A stretch of 64,000 nt of DNA from Mauremys mutica (GCF_020497125.1 NC_059079.1:12977553-13041552); one strand, 5' to 3'. Positions 33,531 to 46,574 are shown, numbered from the stretch's first letter. Numbers and translations: made by a program. The notes: generated by a model from the letters alone, not told the origin.

Positions 33531-35845
33531 TTAGATAGAAGTTAAGTTGCCATATAAAATGCAAATTATTATTCACACTGAGTCACCAGCTGGATTTTAA
33601 ACATAGTGATGCTTCAGATTCCGGAACCACTATTTTTTAATGAGTGGGAAATCATTAATTGTACTACAAAGCATGATGAACATTCTGTTGTTGTCAAAGT
33701 GGCTAGGAGCAGAAAAACCTTAGGCGCCTAGCTTTAGACACCCGGTTTTAAACATTTTGGCCTGTGTGTTGGAGCATGCATGTCAAAGCCCATGTCAGCA
33801 TGTTGGATAAGGCAGATTATCAGAATGTCACAGAGGTCTGTGCATTTGATCACACTGCTTCTCAAATGGATTTAAGATGTATCTGATACTCAGTGTGCTT
33901 ACCCTGGTACGGAAAGGTGCCTAGAGAATATCCAGCTATACACACTAGCTGTTTCTCTCCCAGGACCAAGCACCATTGCTTACATACAGTTCAGGAAGCG
34001 GTTGCTGGCCTCCTGCCAAGACATGATGTTATTTCCATCCAGTTGAGTTGCGTGCAACATACTGGATCTGCAAGAGCAAATGCAATTAGATCCTGCTGTC
34101 ATTCGGAGAGTGCAATTCCCTACTGCCCCTGCCATCTTTCAAGTCAAATCTACTGGCAAAGTTCCTCACTGCATTATACCAACATCATAGGCCAGCGAGT
34201 TCAGCTTCCCAACTACGTTAGAGGGTTGCAAGGGTTCCTGAATTTCAAGTTCTTACTCAGCAGATCAGCTTGGTGTTCAGGCTCTGACACACCATCAGGA
34301 TATTGGTCAACAGTCTGAGATCTTCGTCTACAGTATAAATATTTAGTGCTGTTGGAACAGATGGTACAGAGCACTGAAACCAAATCAGTGCATGTGCATG
34401 CAGCATAGAAGGAACACAGCAGATGACATTCAGAGACTACACAAAAGCAAAATGTTTTAAAGTGGATTGTGATGCTGTTCTGCTGTGACTTCCATGGGTG
34501 TGACAAGACATTGGGGTCTATGCTCACAACGGGGTGCAAGGGATGGGGATTTAATACCCATTAAACTACTACTAGCACTGATGTCATTGCCAACCTAAAT
34601 CGCCTGTGCATTGATGGACCATAGACTCCTAGGGGAATACAAGGAATAGTCCAAGAGGAAACAGCTTTGCTAAAGACTCATTTAGACTGCAGATCAGGGA
34701 AAGTGGTGGAAGCACCGTCATTTACATCACTTTAAATGTGGCTCAGGAAACATTTGAGAAACATACTTCAGGGACCAGTCCTATAGTTGCAAAGGGATAC
34801 TCTAGAAAACCTTCTGAGTTTTTGCTACCCCAACATCTAGGGGCCCAATGTCTGTCCTCCAATCCATGAGTGCTGTTTCCAGGGATTTCAGTGAGAGCCA
34901 CTCATGCCCAGTGAAGGATTGGATTTGTCCTTATGATATTTTTTATTTTAAAAGCAAATAGTTTTCCAATGTGATCCTGAAAAGCCTTGTCCATAGGAGT
35001 GCCACGCTGTCTCTTTTCCAGCATCCTCTGTTCTAGGTGAACGTCTGGGCCTGCGGTGGCATCTCCACTTGTAGGGAGAATTTGCTCCATATTGAAATGA
35101 AACTTTTCCTGCTATTCTGGTTATCATAAAGTCCATACTGTCATGAGCCCTCTGTGGATGCAATGGGTTCTCAGCCATTTGGATCCTTCGTAATGTAAAA
35201 AAGGGATGTTCAGAGAGTTTTGTGCATTACAATTCCCTTAGCCAAGCCAGGAATGCAGTTCCATTCTGTCCCAGTGATAGCTCTTGTCATTCATGTGAGA
35301 GTGACTCACAACGAACCAAAGGATTGGAGTAATTCCTAAATGGGATTTAGGCATCTGAGTCCCATTGATTTTCATGGTGGTTGGGACCTTCACTCCCATT
35401 TTTGCCTTTGATTTTACAATCTGAAATGAAGATAATAATGTAAAATAATGGTGAAATTCCTTGGATTAAGAGGGAAGGAATGAAAAGGAGGGAAAAAACA
35501 GGCATTTGCTACCAACCACCAGGAACGGAGGAGAGTGAGATGAATTCCTAGACTAAAACTTAGCGTCCTCAGGAGTCTCAGAGTATTGTACTTGGGTCTC
35601 TTTAAATAGCTATGCAACTTCATCCTCAGTTATGCAAAAGACAGAATTAGAGGGCAAAGGGAATATAATAGAGCTATTGCCTTTGGACTCTAGTCATGCA
35701 TATGCTAGCGTCTTACAAAAATCATACAGATTGGCTTGGATAGGAACACCGTCAAGTGGATTGGAAAGTAACTGAAATACCCTGAGAAAGGGCAAGGATT
35801 CATGGCAATAGTCCTGTAGATTTGGGGAGAGGTGATGGAAGTCTG
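33531..35845. other. Intergenic DNA, no gene recognised
   Basis: No supported gene. Two overlapping minus-strand frames at 34902-35178 and a plus-strand frame at 33893-34318 were examined; none shows a recognisable domain, a plausible splice context or a partner exon. Confidence 0.45.
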
Positions 35846-36383
35846 GTCTACCCTACAAAGTTAGGTCAACAAAAGCCGCCTTGTTGCGCTGACCTTTTTT
35901 CTACATTTAAAGTTGTCTCCCACCGCTGTAAGTGCCCTGGTACGCCGACATAGTAACACCAGCTCCCTCAGCAGCGTTGAGCCATGGTCAATGTAAGGAC
36001 GTCGGCACAGTGCGAGCGTAGACACCGTGCTACCTATGTCGACCCTAACTGTCCCTCTAGCCCTTGTCCTACAATGTCCAACACTGACCCCTCTGGCCAC
36101 ATTCGTTAACTCCACTGCCCAGCATCATGTAGAATGGAAGCCCACTCATCCCCTCCCTCCCTTGAAACCCCAGTAAATTACTGAAGTGCTTTTTGCTGAT
36201 TGTCCAGCATGGCGAGCACACCTAGCGGCTTTGTTGTGTGCAGCTGACCATGCCGGCTACACACTCCAGACACATTCCTGCCTGGAGCAGACAGGAGAGA
36301 CTAGATCTCCTAGGCCTGTGAGGAGAAGAGATGCAGGCCCATCTCCAAACCAGCCACAGAAATGGGGACATCTACAAGCTTGG

Positions 36384-36653
36384 GGGATGCAGGAGTAAGG
36401 GTACAACAGGGACCAGCAGCAGTGCCGTGTGAAAGCCAAGGAACTGAGGCAGGCATATCAGAAGGCCAGAGAGGTCAGCAATTGCTCCGGTGCAGAGCAG
36501 CTGACCTGCTGCTTTTACAAAGAGCTACATGCCATCCTTGGCAGAGATCCCACCATCACCCTGCACACCACCACGGATACCTCTGAGGATGTCGAGTCTC
36601 AGGCCCCTGCCGCGATCAGCCAGGAGCAGGAGGTGGATGAGGATGAGGAGTAG
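36384..36653 (+). pseudogene. Harbinger Myb/SANT-like protein remnant
   Basis: The frame reads RVKAKELRQAYQKAREVSNC followed by a CxFYKELHAILG-type stretch and an acidic C terminus (EQEVDEDEE) ending in TAG. This matches the conserved second half of the Myb/SANT-like (MSANTD-type) protein encoded by reptile Harbinger elements, which helps bring the transposase to the DNA ends. The first half of the DNA-binding domain (the trihelix Trp part) is not readable upstream, so the copy is broken. The frame was placed by the conserved KELRQAYQK motif, not by a start codon. Confidence 0.7.
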
Positions 36654-37179
36654 TATGGAGGACAGGCAGCTGAGGGATCCAGCTGTGCCACAAGCCAAGA
36701 CCTCTTTTTCATTCCACCTCAATTCACCCAGTCCCTGCAGTTGAGCCTGGGCGAGCCCAAAGCAGGGGAGCAAACTGCAGGTAAGTGTGTAAATAAGTTT
36801 CCCATTACTGTGATCTCTGGGAGCCACAGCTGTATATGTAGCTACAATGGTCATCGGTATTCCTTTCCCTGGCTTGTTTAAGCTTCCTCAGTGTTTTGAA
36901 GTTAAAATGTATTTTTTATCAAGTTCTTCAGACTTTTTTTGGAGCTGATTTAGTAACTGAATAAAGCTTTTATTTATCTTTAGCAGTTTGCAAGACATGG
37001 CAGAGAATGCCTGCTGGCAGTGAAAGTCGTGCTCTTGTACACTCAACCCCTAGGATGAGTGCCAAAGACTGTAGTCGTCATAAATGTACAGCAAGCACCA
37101 CAACGTTATTGGCTGCACTGTCAGTGATATATGCACAGACGTGCAGCAAGCACCACACAACTCCCGATAGGCCTCATAC

Positions 37180-37690
37180 TGCAGCGCCAGGTTGAGCCCA
37201 GCATACCACAGCACGTTACTGTGGCTGGCTGTTGAAGTGCTCTTTTAAAGCCGTATAGCTCCTCCCTGAGCTCAGCTGATGGCTCTGCTGTCAATGCCGC
37301 TGTCAGTTTGGTGTCCCTGCGTTGGATGGCTGGAATGAACTCGGCACACGGATCCAGGAATGGGGCTGTGCGTATCTGAAAGTTCTGCAGCCACTGCTTT
37401 CAGTGTGATTCCACCAGCCAGTGCTCATTTCTTGGGCCCAGAATCAGTGCTCCACCATCCGCAGCTGCTCTGTGAATGCCACCAACAACTATGAATTGGT
37501 TTGCACTATGTCCCACAGCAATCTGCCCTCCAGGAACACGTCACATTCCCTGCTATTCTTCTTGTGGCTCTGCAAATACTGGAGGATCTTGCGTCCTGTG
37601 CTTGCAACGCTCATGACAACAGGGCAGAGCTGTGCAGGCTCCGTGCTTCTGCCAGAGATGGCGGACAGCGACAAGTCCTGTGCGGGTTTG
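37180..37690 (-). pseudogene. Harbinger transposase N-terminal remnant
   Basis: On the minus strand, RKILQYLQSHKKNSRECDVF and then LEGRLLWDIVQTNS can be read, followed after stops and shifts by AFTEQLRMVEH and a WNHTES...CRTFRYAQPHSWIRVP-like stretch. The order fits the N-terminal region of HARBI1-like nucleases. The catalytic DDE region is not present in the window, so this is a deletion derivative. Confidence 0.6.
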
Positions 37691-37743
37691 TGGGAAGTTG
37701 AAAATGGATGTGAAAATTATGGGATAGAAATGACATGGGATTA

Positions 37744-37875
37744 GGGTGACCATATTTTCCAAAAGGGAAAATGGGACACCCCCAGGCTGGACTGAATCCT
37801 CACCCCCTATTGGGGGCTGGCCCAAGTCCTCCCTGAGGTCCCACACAGGGCTGTCCTGCACCGGTTGGGTGAGAT
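37744..37875 (+). mobile_element. Truncated TA-flanked MITE, GGGTGACCATAT type
   Basis: It begins GGGTGACCATATTTTCC right after TA (37742-37743), with AAAATGGGACACCCCC next. The right inverted end is missing. Related to but distinct from the GGGTGACCAG family. Similar sequence (AAAACGGGACA, GGGACTGTCCC) appears near 63780-63830. Confidence 0.55.
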
Positions 37876-40800
37876 GACCAAATGAGTCTTTTCCATCACC
37901 GTACAATAGGATACTATGGACTACACCAGGACATAGAATTTCACCCAGCAATTCCTGCAGAGGACATAATTATTCTTCCTTACTACGTAAGGGTATGCTG
38001 TCAAGCCCAATCACTTGCGGTTGAATGAGAGCACAGTCTCAACTTAAACTCCAAATGGTGATGAATTAACCATTAATGGAGGGTCCAGAGATCCTGTAGC
38101 AGCTCCCTCCCCTTGGAGAGACACAAGATATGTGCTCTGTAGATCAGTTAGTTATTGCTGACTGCTTTGGAAGGAACCTCAGCTTCCAGTAATTGCATAT
38201 TCCTTTTGCCTGGCTACCACATTTCATCTGAATGCTCTGAGCACATGGTGGGAGAATGGGAATATTTTACTCTTAAATTATCCTTCCCCCAGGTTGAATT
38301 TCATGTAGGCTTGCAGAACTCCAGAATTCAGCCAGCTGGGTGAGGAGGAGAAGCAGGAGCTTTTTACATATGAATGATTGGGAGTGTTATGGCATCACGG
38401 GGCTTGTCTTATTTTTTCAAGTGAATAAAGAGGGAAGGGGAGTTCAGTTCACCTGATTTACAGAGGGGTTGACTCAGATCTCATCTATGCTATTCTCAAT
38501 GGACATTAAAGGGGAAATTGCCGTTTACTACTGGTGTTTTCTATTTATTTTGCTGGAGTCAGTTCTAATATTCCTTTACTCAGGAGGATATTTTATTGTT
38601 AGAGTGTTGGGGACTGTTTGGTGTCCTCCGACACCTTCTGAAGGAAGCACAAAGGAATTACTTTGGGATTAGAGTATTAAAGATGTCTAGAATCTTTCCC
38701 TAGTAAAGGAATCCTAGGACTTACTCTACCTGGCTAGACTAGTGCTATCACGTCTCTACTAGGAGCTAGTACCTGAAAAACCTCTAAAGCATTTAGCCTG
38801 TTTTGCAATCCTGTCCAAAAGGGAGAAATCTTCTTGACCCTTGCAGTTATGAGTTTACAGCCTTCAGCACAACCTTATCTCACAGCTACTATGTCATCAG
38901 TGCTCATGAAATCAGCCAGCTTGTTATAAACTCTAGCCAGAGCAGGTACTTTGCTGGAGCCATCTGCTGCACTGAATGCTAGAGGTTGAACATGCACCGT
39001 GGAAAGTGGTATTTCTTTGGTAGTTCTCAGCAGCCCGAGCTTGCTGCAGCACTCCTCAGTTCTATACCAGTGCAATCTCACTGACTGGTTTACACTAGTA
39101 AATCAGAGGTAGGCTCACCCTTTAATTCCACTATAGGTCCATGTAAAAGGGCATGACTGATCACTTTCTGTCCTCCCTGTCCACTGGTACTAAAGTTTTT
39201 GAATTAATATCTGAGCCCTTACAGAGAATCTGTATTTTTGTATACAGATTCTCATTCCTGGCTCGTTGATTCCATCCAATAAAGTGACACTGTAGCTGTT
39301 AAAAAGCAGGACTACTGCTGTTTTAAGTAATGACATAAAACTCGAAAGATACCCATCACTAACTGAGGAATGATCAGCTGGAGTTCAAGAACTTGACAGT
39401 TTCACCCTTGAGTCCAATCCGGAAAAAAATATAAATGGACATAAAAGGAGAGAAAGGGAAACAGAATGAAGGGGAAATGGGAGAGCAAATACGTTTCTAA
39501 CTTTTATGTGGTTCTATCGACTCCAGGAGAAAAGCACCAAATCATGGATCTCCTTGTGCAAGTCAAGATAGGGAACATGCAATGGTTTAGGATTTCTCTT
39601 TTGATCTGTTCAAGAAGTAGGCCTTATTGTAAAAGGACTTTGGGTGACAAAGCTGAACAGACATAACATTTCTGCGCTAATATTTTTAATTGTGTGTGCA
39701 CAGTTTTGTCTTTTATTTTTATTTTTTTTGGAGGTGGGAGGGCGCAGAAAGTGAACAAGGAATTTTCCAAAGCCGCAGCCACAAAGGCTTGAATTGTAGT
39801 TTTCTAGCAGACAGCATGAAAACCTCTGTCACAAGCAATCAGCATCCTTGAGGAGGTGGCCTATTAGTCGGGTATTTACTAATTGGGATCATTCTTTGGC
39901 ATGTAATTGTTTGTGACACCAAAGCTGATTGGACCATTGGTGTAGCTACATCCTGCAAATCGCCCATGACAGTTTTGATGAATTTGAAGATTTGAGTCCA
40001 AATAAACCTGTGCAAAAATGCTTTGACAATATATACATATAGTCAAAGCATATATATATATATAGATGAAAAGAGTCCTACCTGGGGTCAGATCCTGAAA
40101 ACAGAACTACATGAGTGTGCATACATGTTTGCCAATTAGCCTAAGCGGGGCGGGCAATCAGCTGGTCTTGCAAGACTCCCCATTTTCGGTTAGATTTAAT
40201 TAAAAAGACTGGAGGAGGTCTAGTCATGTGAAATTAAAAATGGGGGAGGTCAGTTTAAACAGGACAAGGTTGGCATTACAACAGAGGACTTCTGGGATGC
40301 TCAGAATTTATTAAAATACCAATGGAATGAGCTCACATGCAAGTCAAGCCACCTGACTGCCGCACACTAGCAAGACGGTCTCCAGCACACATGGATTTCT
40401 CCTGTAATTCAGCTTGCTCAGGAAGGAATAGATGAAGGTTGAAAACAGTTTTATGGAAGAATCTGGTAGAATCCAATTGGCTTCATCCTTATGGGGTTTT
40501 ATAGGAATTACTCCAAACACTTACAGAATGTAACAGAATTTTATCCCTGCCATAAAATTCCATAGGTTGGTTTAAAAAAAACAACAACCCTTGTGGAATG
40601 ATCATTCTTTGTTCATTACATTCTACTGGACTTATTTCCATCAGGGCAATTAATCATTTTCTCCCAAAATTTCATAGGCAATGAATGACGTTTCAGAGCT
40701 GTTCTGGGATTTGGGAATCAATTTTGCATTGTGCTGGGTTTCATTCCTCCTGCAATCTATTGGATCAAGATCTCTTCAATGCGTGTCTTCTAGAGAAGCC

Positions 40801-43292
40801 AGCAAAATCAGTACTGGAAACGTGTCAGACAAGCATTGCACTAGCAATTCTACAGTCACCATCTGGAAATTTTCACTGGCAAGCACAGATTTGCTTGTAT
40901 CTCCCTTAACCAGCTTTGTCAAGGCAGGAAAGTTATTACTGCTGATGGAGTATGTGCCTGATGTGTTTCCTGAAATCCTAGGACTGGTGATGGTTAAATC
41001 ATGGGACACGGGGATTCACAGGGCTCCCAAGGTGAGAAGGTTCCATTTTCCTACTCCCAGCGTAGTCCAGCTTGCTTCCTGAGCCAGATTCCATTTGTTC
41101 AGCTGCTGCTTCTCTCTTGTTTAGCAGCCCTGCCCTGCTCCCTGCCCCTTTCCACAAGCAAATGAAGTCCCCGGTGCCAATCCCGATGGAAACCTTTGAG
41201 GAATTCCCTAGACTTGGGCTTTGAAAAAGGCTAACACACTGTTAATTCTGATCTCTGCCAGGTCCTCTCTGCTGAGCCAGTGATTTGTATCCCACGTGAG
41301 GTCAATTCAAACGGCACTCTTTGCCAGTGTTCTTGGGTTAGAGGGTTATATAGTGAAATGATGCAATTCAGGCTTTGGTATGCTCAGAAATCCTAGATTT
41401 AGTGCAGGCAGGGGCTCAGCATGTTCCTCTGAAATCCAACCACAAGAGTGACCTGCAGCACTCCTGCTATTCTGGTCCGGGACAGAGACTGCCAACTGTG
41501 CACTGGGGTTTGTGATGTGAACAAATGGGGAACTAGGATGAGCCACCACCCCCCTCCGCCCCTTGTCCAAAAGGCTTCCAGACGGCGCAGATTGGACAGT
41601 GACAAGGAAGAGAATTCACTCCACAAACAGTAACTTTAACTTGTGACCTAAGCCAAAATTTGAACTCACTCCACCGCCCAGGCCTGAAATAATGCCAGTG
41701 TTAACAGAGCAGGGTGATGGTAACACAAGTTGTCCTAAAGATTTGTCTTTATAGACTGGGATAATCATTGAGAACTTAACTTCCTCCCATGGCGGCAAAG
41801 CTGAAGGCAGTTCTCTGGGAGGGGAATCACAGCTGCAATATAGAACTAAAGCATTAGAGCATAATTGTGCAACCCTTCTTCTTAATCAAGAAACCCCATC
41901 AAGGGTTTTTCCACTAACTGAAATAATTTTGAACAACTAGGTTCATAGAAACCAAACTCACGAACAGAAGGAGAGGTGAAATTGATCATACATTACTTCC
42001 CATGGATGATGTGCTCATTTCTATATACTAATCATATTTAATACAAACGCCATCTGGCACCACAGGAGGCTGAACCGTCTTCCCGCCACTAAAAAAATAA
42101 TAAATCAACAGGGCTTGCAAAGGTAGCTGCAGCACGAAGTAGGAACGGGGCGGGTTGTATTGTATCTGGCAAGAACCTGCTCTTGCACATCAGGCATTTC
42201 CCGCTTGACACTTTCAATGCAATGTGCTTTCCAAAGACTCTGGTGCCCATTAATTAAAATTTCGTACCCACCGTTGAAGGCACCCCACCTATTAACTTCA
42301 TGTTATGTTAGAGACACAGGGAGGTCAAGTGACTTGCCCTAGGTCATGCAGTGAGTCTGTGGCAGGCCCAGGAATAAAATGGAAGAATCCTGACTCAATT
42401 CTTTGTTCGAAACACTAGCCAACATACCTTGCCCTTTCAGAACTGCCCAGTCACATTTTAAAATTATCCCTATCATTGGCCATCGGATTGATGGAGGCAA
42501 CTGCATTTAAAAACACTCTGTAAGGCACCCCCTCCCTGCAATGAGATCCAAAAGACCCCTCTGTCCATGTGCTAGCCCATTAAAACCAATGGGTGAGCAG
42601 GTCCAGCCTTGAGGATCCTGTTGCAGGATCAGGACCTAAATCTGTTTAAGGAACTGACCTGCTCAGAATTTGGTTGCTGAGAAATAATAATCCTGAATTA
42701 TACAGGGGGGAAATAGGACATTGTGCTTGTTAACTTTAACTCTGATAATCCTCTGGGGGTTCAGCAGATCCACAAACAAGCGATGAACTCCAAGCATTCT
42801 TGGCAGGGGTCCTGTATCCCACAGCTCTTCTGCAATTGAATTCAATGCGTCTTCATTAACATGGTTCAAATTTGGTTTTTGGTTTGGTGAAACACAGTAT
42901 AAATCCCAACCCCCCCTTGTCCTCCAGGCATAGGAGTCTGAAAATACATATGGAAACACTTGTGCTTCGCTCTTTCCTCTCTCCCCATTTAAGCTTACAT
43001 TTGTATCGCACTTTAAAAAGGAAAGCCCTCCAAGCCCTGAGCAATGTATACAGTTCAATAATACATGAAATTCAAAGCCACACATTAATCACATTCACGT
43101 TTAACGGTGGGTTTGAAACCTTGCTGATTGGTTGGCCTTTGTTCCAATGTGAAGAAGAAGGGGGCAGTCTAACCTCTGGAAACCAGAGTTCAAAAGCTGC
43201 CCCAGGTAACAAATGAAATAGAGTTTATGGGCCTCAGCCCATTCCCCCTTTGGGTATGTCACAATACCATCACTCAATCTCTTTTCAAAGGA
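37876..43292. other. Intergenic DNA, largely unassigned
   Basis: Sequence of ordinary base composition with few recognisable repeats: a MIR-like fragment at 42305-42425, a 12-bp-arm hairpin at 39224-39253 and TA-rich tracts near 40030. The frames at 40681-41082 (133 codons, plus) and 42663-43085 (minus) were checked and not supported. Low repeat density makes this the best part of the window in which to look for conserved regulatory elements. Confidence 0.5.
42305..42425 (-). repeat. MIR/CORE-SINE-like fragment
   Basis: GACACAGGGAGGTCAAGTGA, CTTGCCCTAGGTCATGCAG and GTGGCAGGCCCAGGAAT follow MIR in reverse orientation. Confidence 0.65.
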
Positions 43293-43300
43293 GGCACAGG

Positions 43301-43549
43301 CAGGGTTGGCTCCAGCTTTTTTGCCACCCCAAGAGGCGAAGAAAGAAAAAAAAAAAAGATAAAGCTGCGATCGGTGGCAGCTCCACCGCGCCGCTTCTTT
43401 CTTCAGCGGCAATTTGGCGGCAGGTCCTTCCCTCCAAGAGGGACTGGGGGACCCACAGCTGAATTGCCGCCAAAAACCCAGACGTGCTGCTCCTCTTCAT
43501 TGGCCGCCCAAGCACCTGCTTCCTGTGCTGGTGCCTGGAGCCGAACCTG
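43301..43549. mobile_element. Non-autonomous hAT element with perfect target duplication
   Basis: The ends CAGGGTTGGCTCCAG and CTGGAGCCGAACCTG are inverted repeats. GGCACAGG is present exactly on both sides (43293-43300 and 43550-43557). The interior contains TTCAGCGGCAATTTGGCGGC and AATTGCCGCC, a GC-rich partial palindrome shared in style with the element at 47460. An A-run lies near 43350. No coding capacity. Confidence 0.92.
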
Positions 43550-43557
43550 GGCACAGG

Positions 43558-46500
43558 GTAAGTAGAGAGGCTTTGTAGGTCAAAATAAAAGAGCCCAGGC
43601 CTGGAAAACCAGGGATTTCTGCAGATCAGAGCAGAGCCAGATTGGCAGGGCTGCATGGGGACGGTTGGATACACACTATTCAGTTTCCAAGAGCCTTCAT
43701 TGTCATAAGCTCTAGTTCATTAACAGAAGATTTAGAGACGATTTTTAAAGAAAAGCATTTCATGGTTGAGGGACTCATCTGCTAAATGTCCCTGAGGGCT
43801 GGACTGTTAAGTGTTATCAGTGGTGACCCTTGTCTAGGACCTAATCACTCACCTTCAGTGCTGCATCTTCCTTCCCTCTGGCCACCCAGCTCCTCACACA
43901 TTTCACTTCAATCCGTTCAAAATGCTGCTGTGAAAATCATTTCTCTTGCCCACTGTCTGGAACCAGCCCCTCCTCAAGTCCCTGCACCGGCTTCTCTTCA
44001 TTTCCACAGCAAATTGAAGCATAAAATGTAGTTGTTAAAATCCTACTCTATTATTCACTCTTCATGTTACAACTTTATACTGAACACCATGCTTCCCAGG
44101 AACCAGAACAATGGACTTGGTGGTGGTTTTATGTTGAGAAAGCTATTTCAAAAACCAAAGTGTTGATTGGTCACCAGAAAAACAGTGTCACCATTGACTT
44201 GCAATGAGATTTAGGAGCCTAAAATCACTTTTAAAAAAATTGGGCTTCTAAATCACTTAAGTACTTGTGAAAATGTCACATTAAGCCTAGGGTTGGATAT
44301 GGTCCTGGTGTTCCATCTGCATGTGATAGGTGCAATGAGCAATAGCATCCAAAGGGAACTTATAAACATTCAACAAAAGAAGACCCATGTAAAACAGACT
44401 CTATAAAGACAACACTCACAAGCCCTAGATGTGAGACTATCCATCACCAACAAGAGACTTTGTGAACTTGTAGCTACATGAGAAAAGAAGAAACAGCTAT
44501 GAAATGAATTCCAGAAAGTCCAAAATAAGATCTTAAACAACACAGCTAAATGCTAAATTCTGAAGGTATAAACAGCACAGTGTTGGATTAAAACCTGTGC
44601 ATATATAAGTCTGACTGCAGCTGGTTGGAAGTTTTCTGGTGGAATGTTTTTCTTTTGGGGAAATGCCAGCTAGTCGAAATCTAAACGTTCTGTGGGAACC
44701 TGTTGATTTTGCCGAGTCTTCCAATGGAAACCAGACAGGTTTCAGAATATCCCACAGAATGGGAATTCCGGATTATGACCAGCCCTAATTATGAACTGTT
44801 GCCATTCTATTATCCAAGAGCACTTTCTGTGCTAATCTCAGCCTAAAAAGGCAGTCAAAGTGAGAAGAGTTTGATCCTGTGTGGTCCTCTCCAAAGCCAA
44901 GGATTGAGAATAAGAAGGTCTTTTACATGTAATGGAACACTCAAATAACACCTTAGATCGAATGTTACATACCTTGTGCCAATGTTCAGACATCCGTGTT
45001 GAGAAACAAAGAACAAAGCCTGATGAGAAAAATGTACATCCTGTGTGTTCTACAGGCTTTCAAATGTATGTGAAATACAATTATACAGGTGTAATACAAG
45101 GCAGAATATTTCATTCATGTAGAGAGATACAGTATTTTACCTAGTTATAGTAAGCACCTGTTAAATGTTCAGGAACAAAGTATGTATTGTTCTTTTAGTC
45201 CCACGTTCTGGTTCTATTGAAGTAAATGGTAAAACTCCCATTGAGCTCAACAAGACTGGATTTGGCCTTTAGCAATTTTAGTTCAGGAAGTTATTTTATA
45301 TATATAGGAAGGTTTCCAACTTACTGAGCTTTGATGCAAATAACTTTTCAAATTTGTGTCAGAAGAATTAAGTGTATCAAGTGAGCAGTACATAATTAAG
45401 GCAAACTTTCCACTGCTGAAAAGGCTGCCTTACAACATGACTTGAAAAATAAATGGACTTTAAGAAGGGCAGCTTAAAGCATGCCTACTGGAGCTTGGAT
45501 CTGGGCAGACCGTATGATTTCCCAAAGCACTTAGCATGCTGTTGGCACTGCTGACCATTTTAAAATGTAGGTCAGAATTTTCAAAGGTGCCACTCAAAAT
45601 CAATGCAAGCTAGGTGCCTAACTCCCTTAGGCCCTTTTGAACATCCCAGCCCTAATTATTACAATCAAGGTTGCAATGTGAGCAGTTTTATTTAGGACTC
45701 GATGAGAGAGCTGGTAAAACTTCCATTGACTTCAACTGGAGCAGAGTTAAGCCAACATGAAGTGTTCTTGAGAATCCCACCCTGATGTTCATAGCGTGCC
45801 ACCAACCAAGAGCAGAGCTAACTGCTTCCTTCCCCTTCTCCCGATTCCTTACCTGCTAAGTAGGAAAAGGTGGTGGGGAGGGGTGGGTTCTGGACCACTC
45901 CAGCTTCTGATCTAAGGGAGGGCTGGAAAGTTCCCATTCCCATCTTCCTCTTCACCTGCCCTCTGGTCTCTCACCTTGCTTACTTTAAATTGCCATTTTT
46001 CCTGACAAAACCCTGGACAAGATTTCATGCAAAGCCAAAGAGGAAAGTCACATGCAGGCGCTAGAACCTGAAAGGAAAAGTAATAGTAACTTGCCATCTC
46101 ATGGACCTTTCCCACCTAATCCACTCCTGGTTGGCAACAGTGGTAAGTAGGGGTACGGCATATGCACCGGAATCCTAAAAACATGGTACATCCTGTGGTA
46201 TTTATCCAGTATTACTCTGAATGTAAAAAACAAGTATGACTCGCAGATTTTATTTACAATAAAAAGTTAACTTAGTACAAATCATTCAAAAATGCATCCA
46301 CCCACTGGGAATTCATCATGCAGCAAAATGTTCAGCAACTCATCTGTTAGGAATGTTCTTCATTCCCAGAAGGAAGCCACTCACTATAAGTCAGACAGAA
46401 AAACAGGTAGAAAGGATTCATAAGAAGAGCTGGCCAAATGCTCCGAACGTTTTCCATGATTATTCACTGCACTTTGTGCTAAGTGAACATGGCCAAACAT

Positions 46501-46570
46501 TCATGTGATTGAGTTTTGCTAGCACAGATGCTCGTAGAAAAGAAGTTCTAATCTTGCATCCTCACTATTA
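43558..46570. other. Intergenic DNA, no gene recognised
   Basis: No supported gene. 43840-44010 has a CT-rich stretch reading SLQSVQNAAVKI in the plus frame, which resembles the C-terminal part of an L2-group LINE reverse transcriptase, but only as a short trace. 45200-45260 and 45700-45760 carry ACTCCCATTGAGCTCAAC and CCATTGACTTCAACTGG, relics of the TTTACACCAG/CAATGGGAG dispersed family. Confidence 0.45.
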
Positions 46571-46574
46571 ATTT

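Larger units (their letters stand above)
35846..37743. mobile_element. PIF/Harbinger DNA transposon relic
   Basis: PIF/Harbinger elements carry two proteins, a Myb/SANT-like DNA-binding protein and a DDE transposase. Here a Myb/SANT-like remnant lies on the plus strand (about 36370-36656) and a transposase N-terminal remnant on the minus strand (about 37690-37180), pointing at each other. The left 200 bp begins GGTCTACCCTACAAAGTTAG and holds palindromic blocks (GTAGACACCGTGC, GTCGACCC), as expected for a terminal region. Most of the transposase, including the catalytic part, is absent, so the element is internally deleted. The right boundary is uncertain because a TAGGGTGACC-type MITE fragment follows. 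Confidence 0.7.

Noticed and set aside
34902..35178. Overlapping minus-strand frames of 62 and 76 codons
   Set aside because: Considered as a retroelement protein trace, but neither frame shows a recognisable motif.
40681..41082. 133-codon plus-strand frame, with a 77-codon minus-strand frame inside it
   Set aside because: No recognisable domain, no splice context, and open frames of this length are expected by chance in 64 kb. It deserves only a conservation check.
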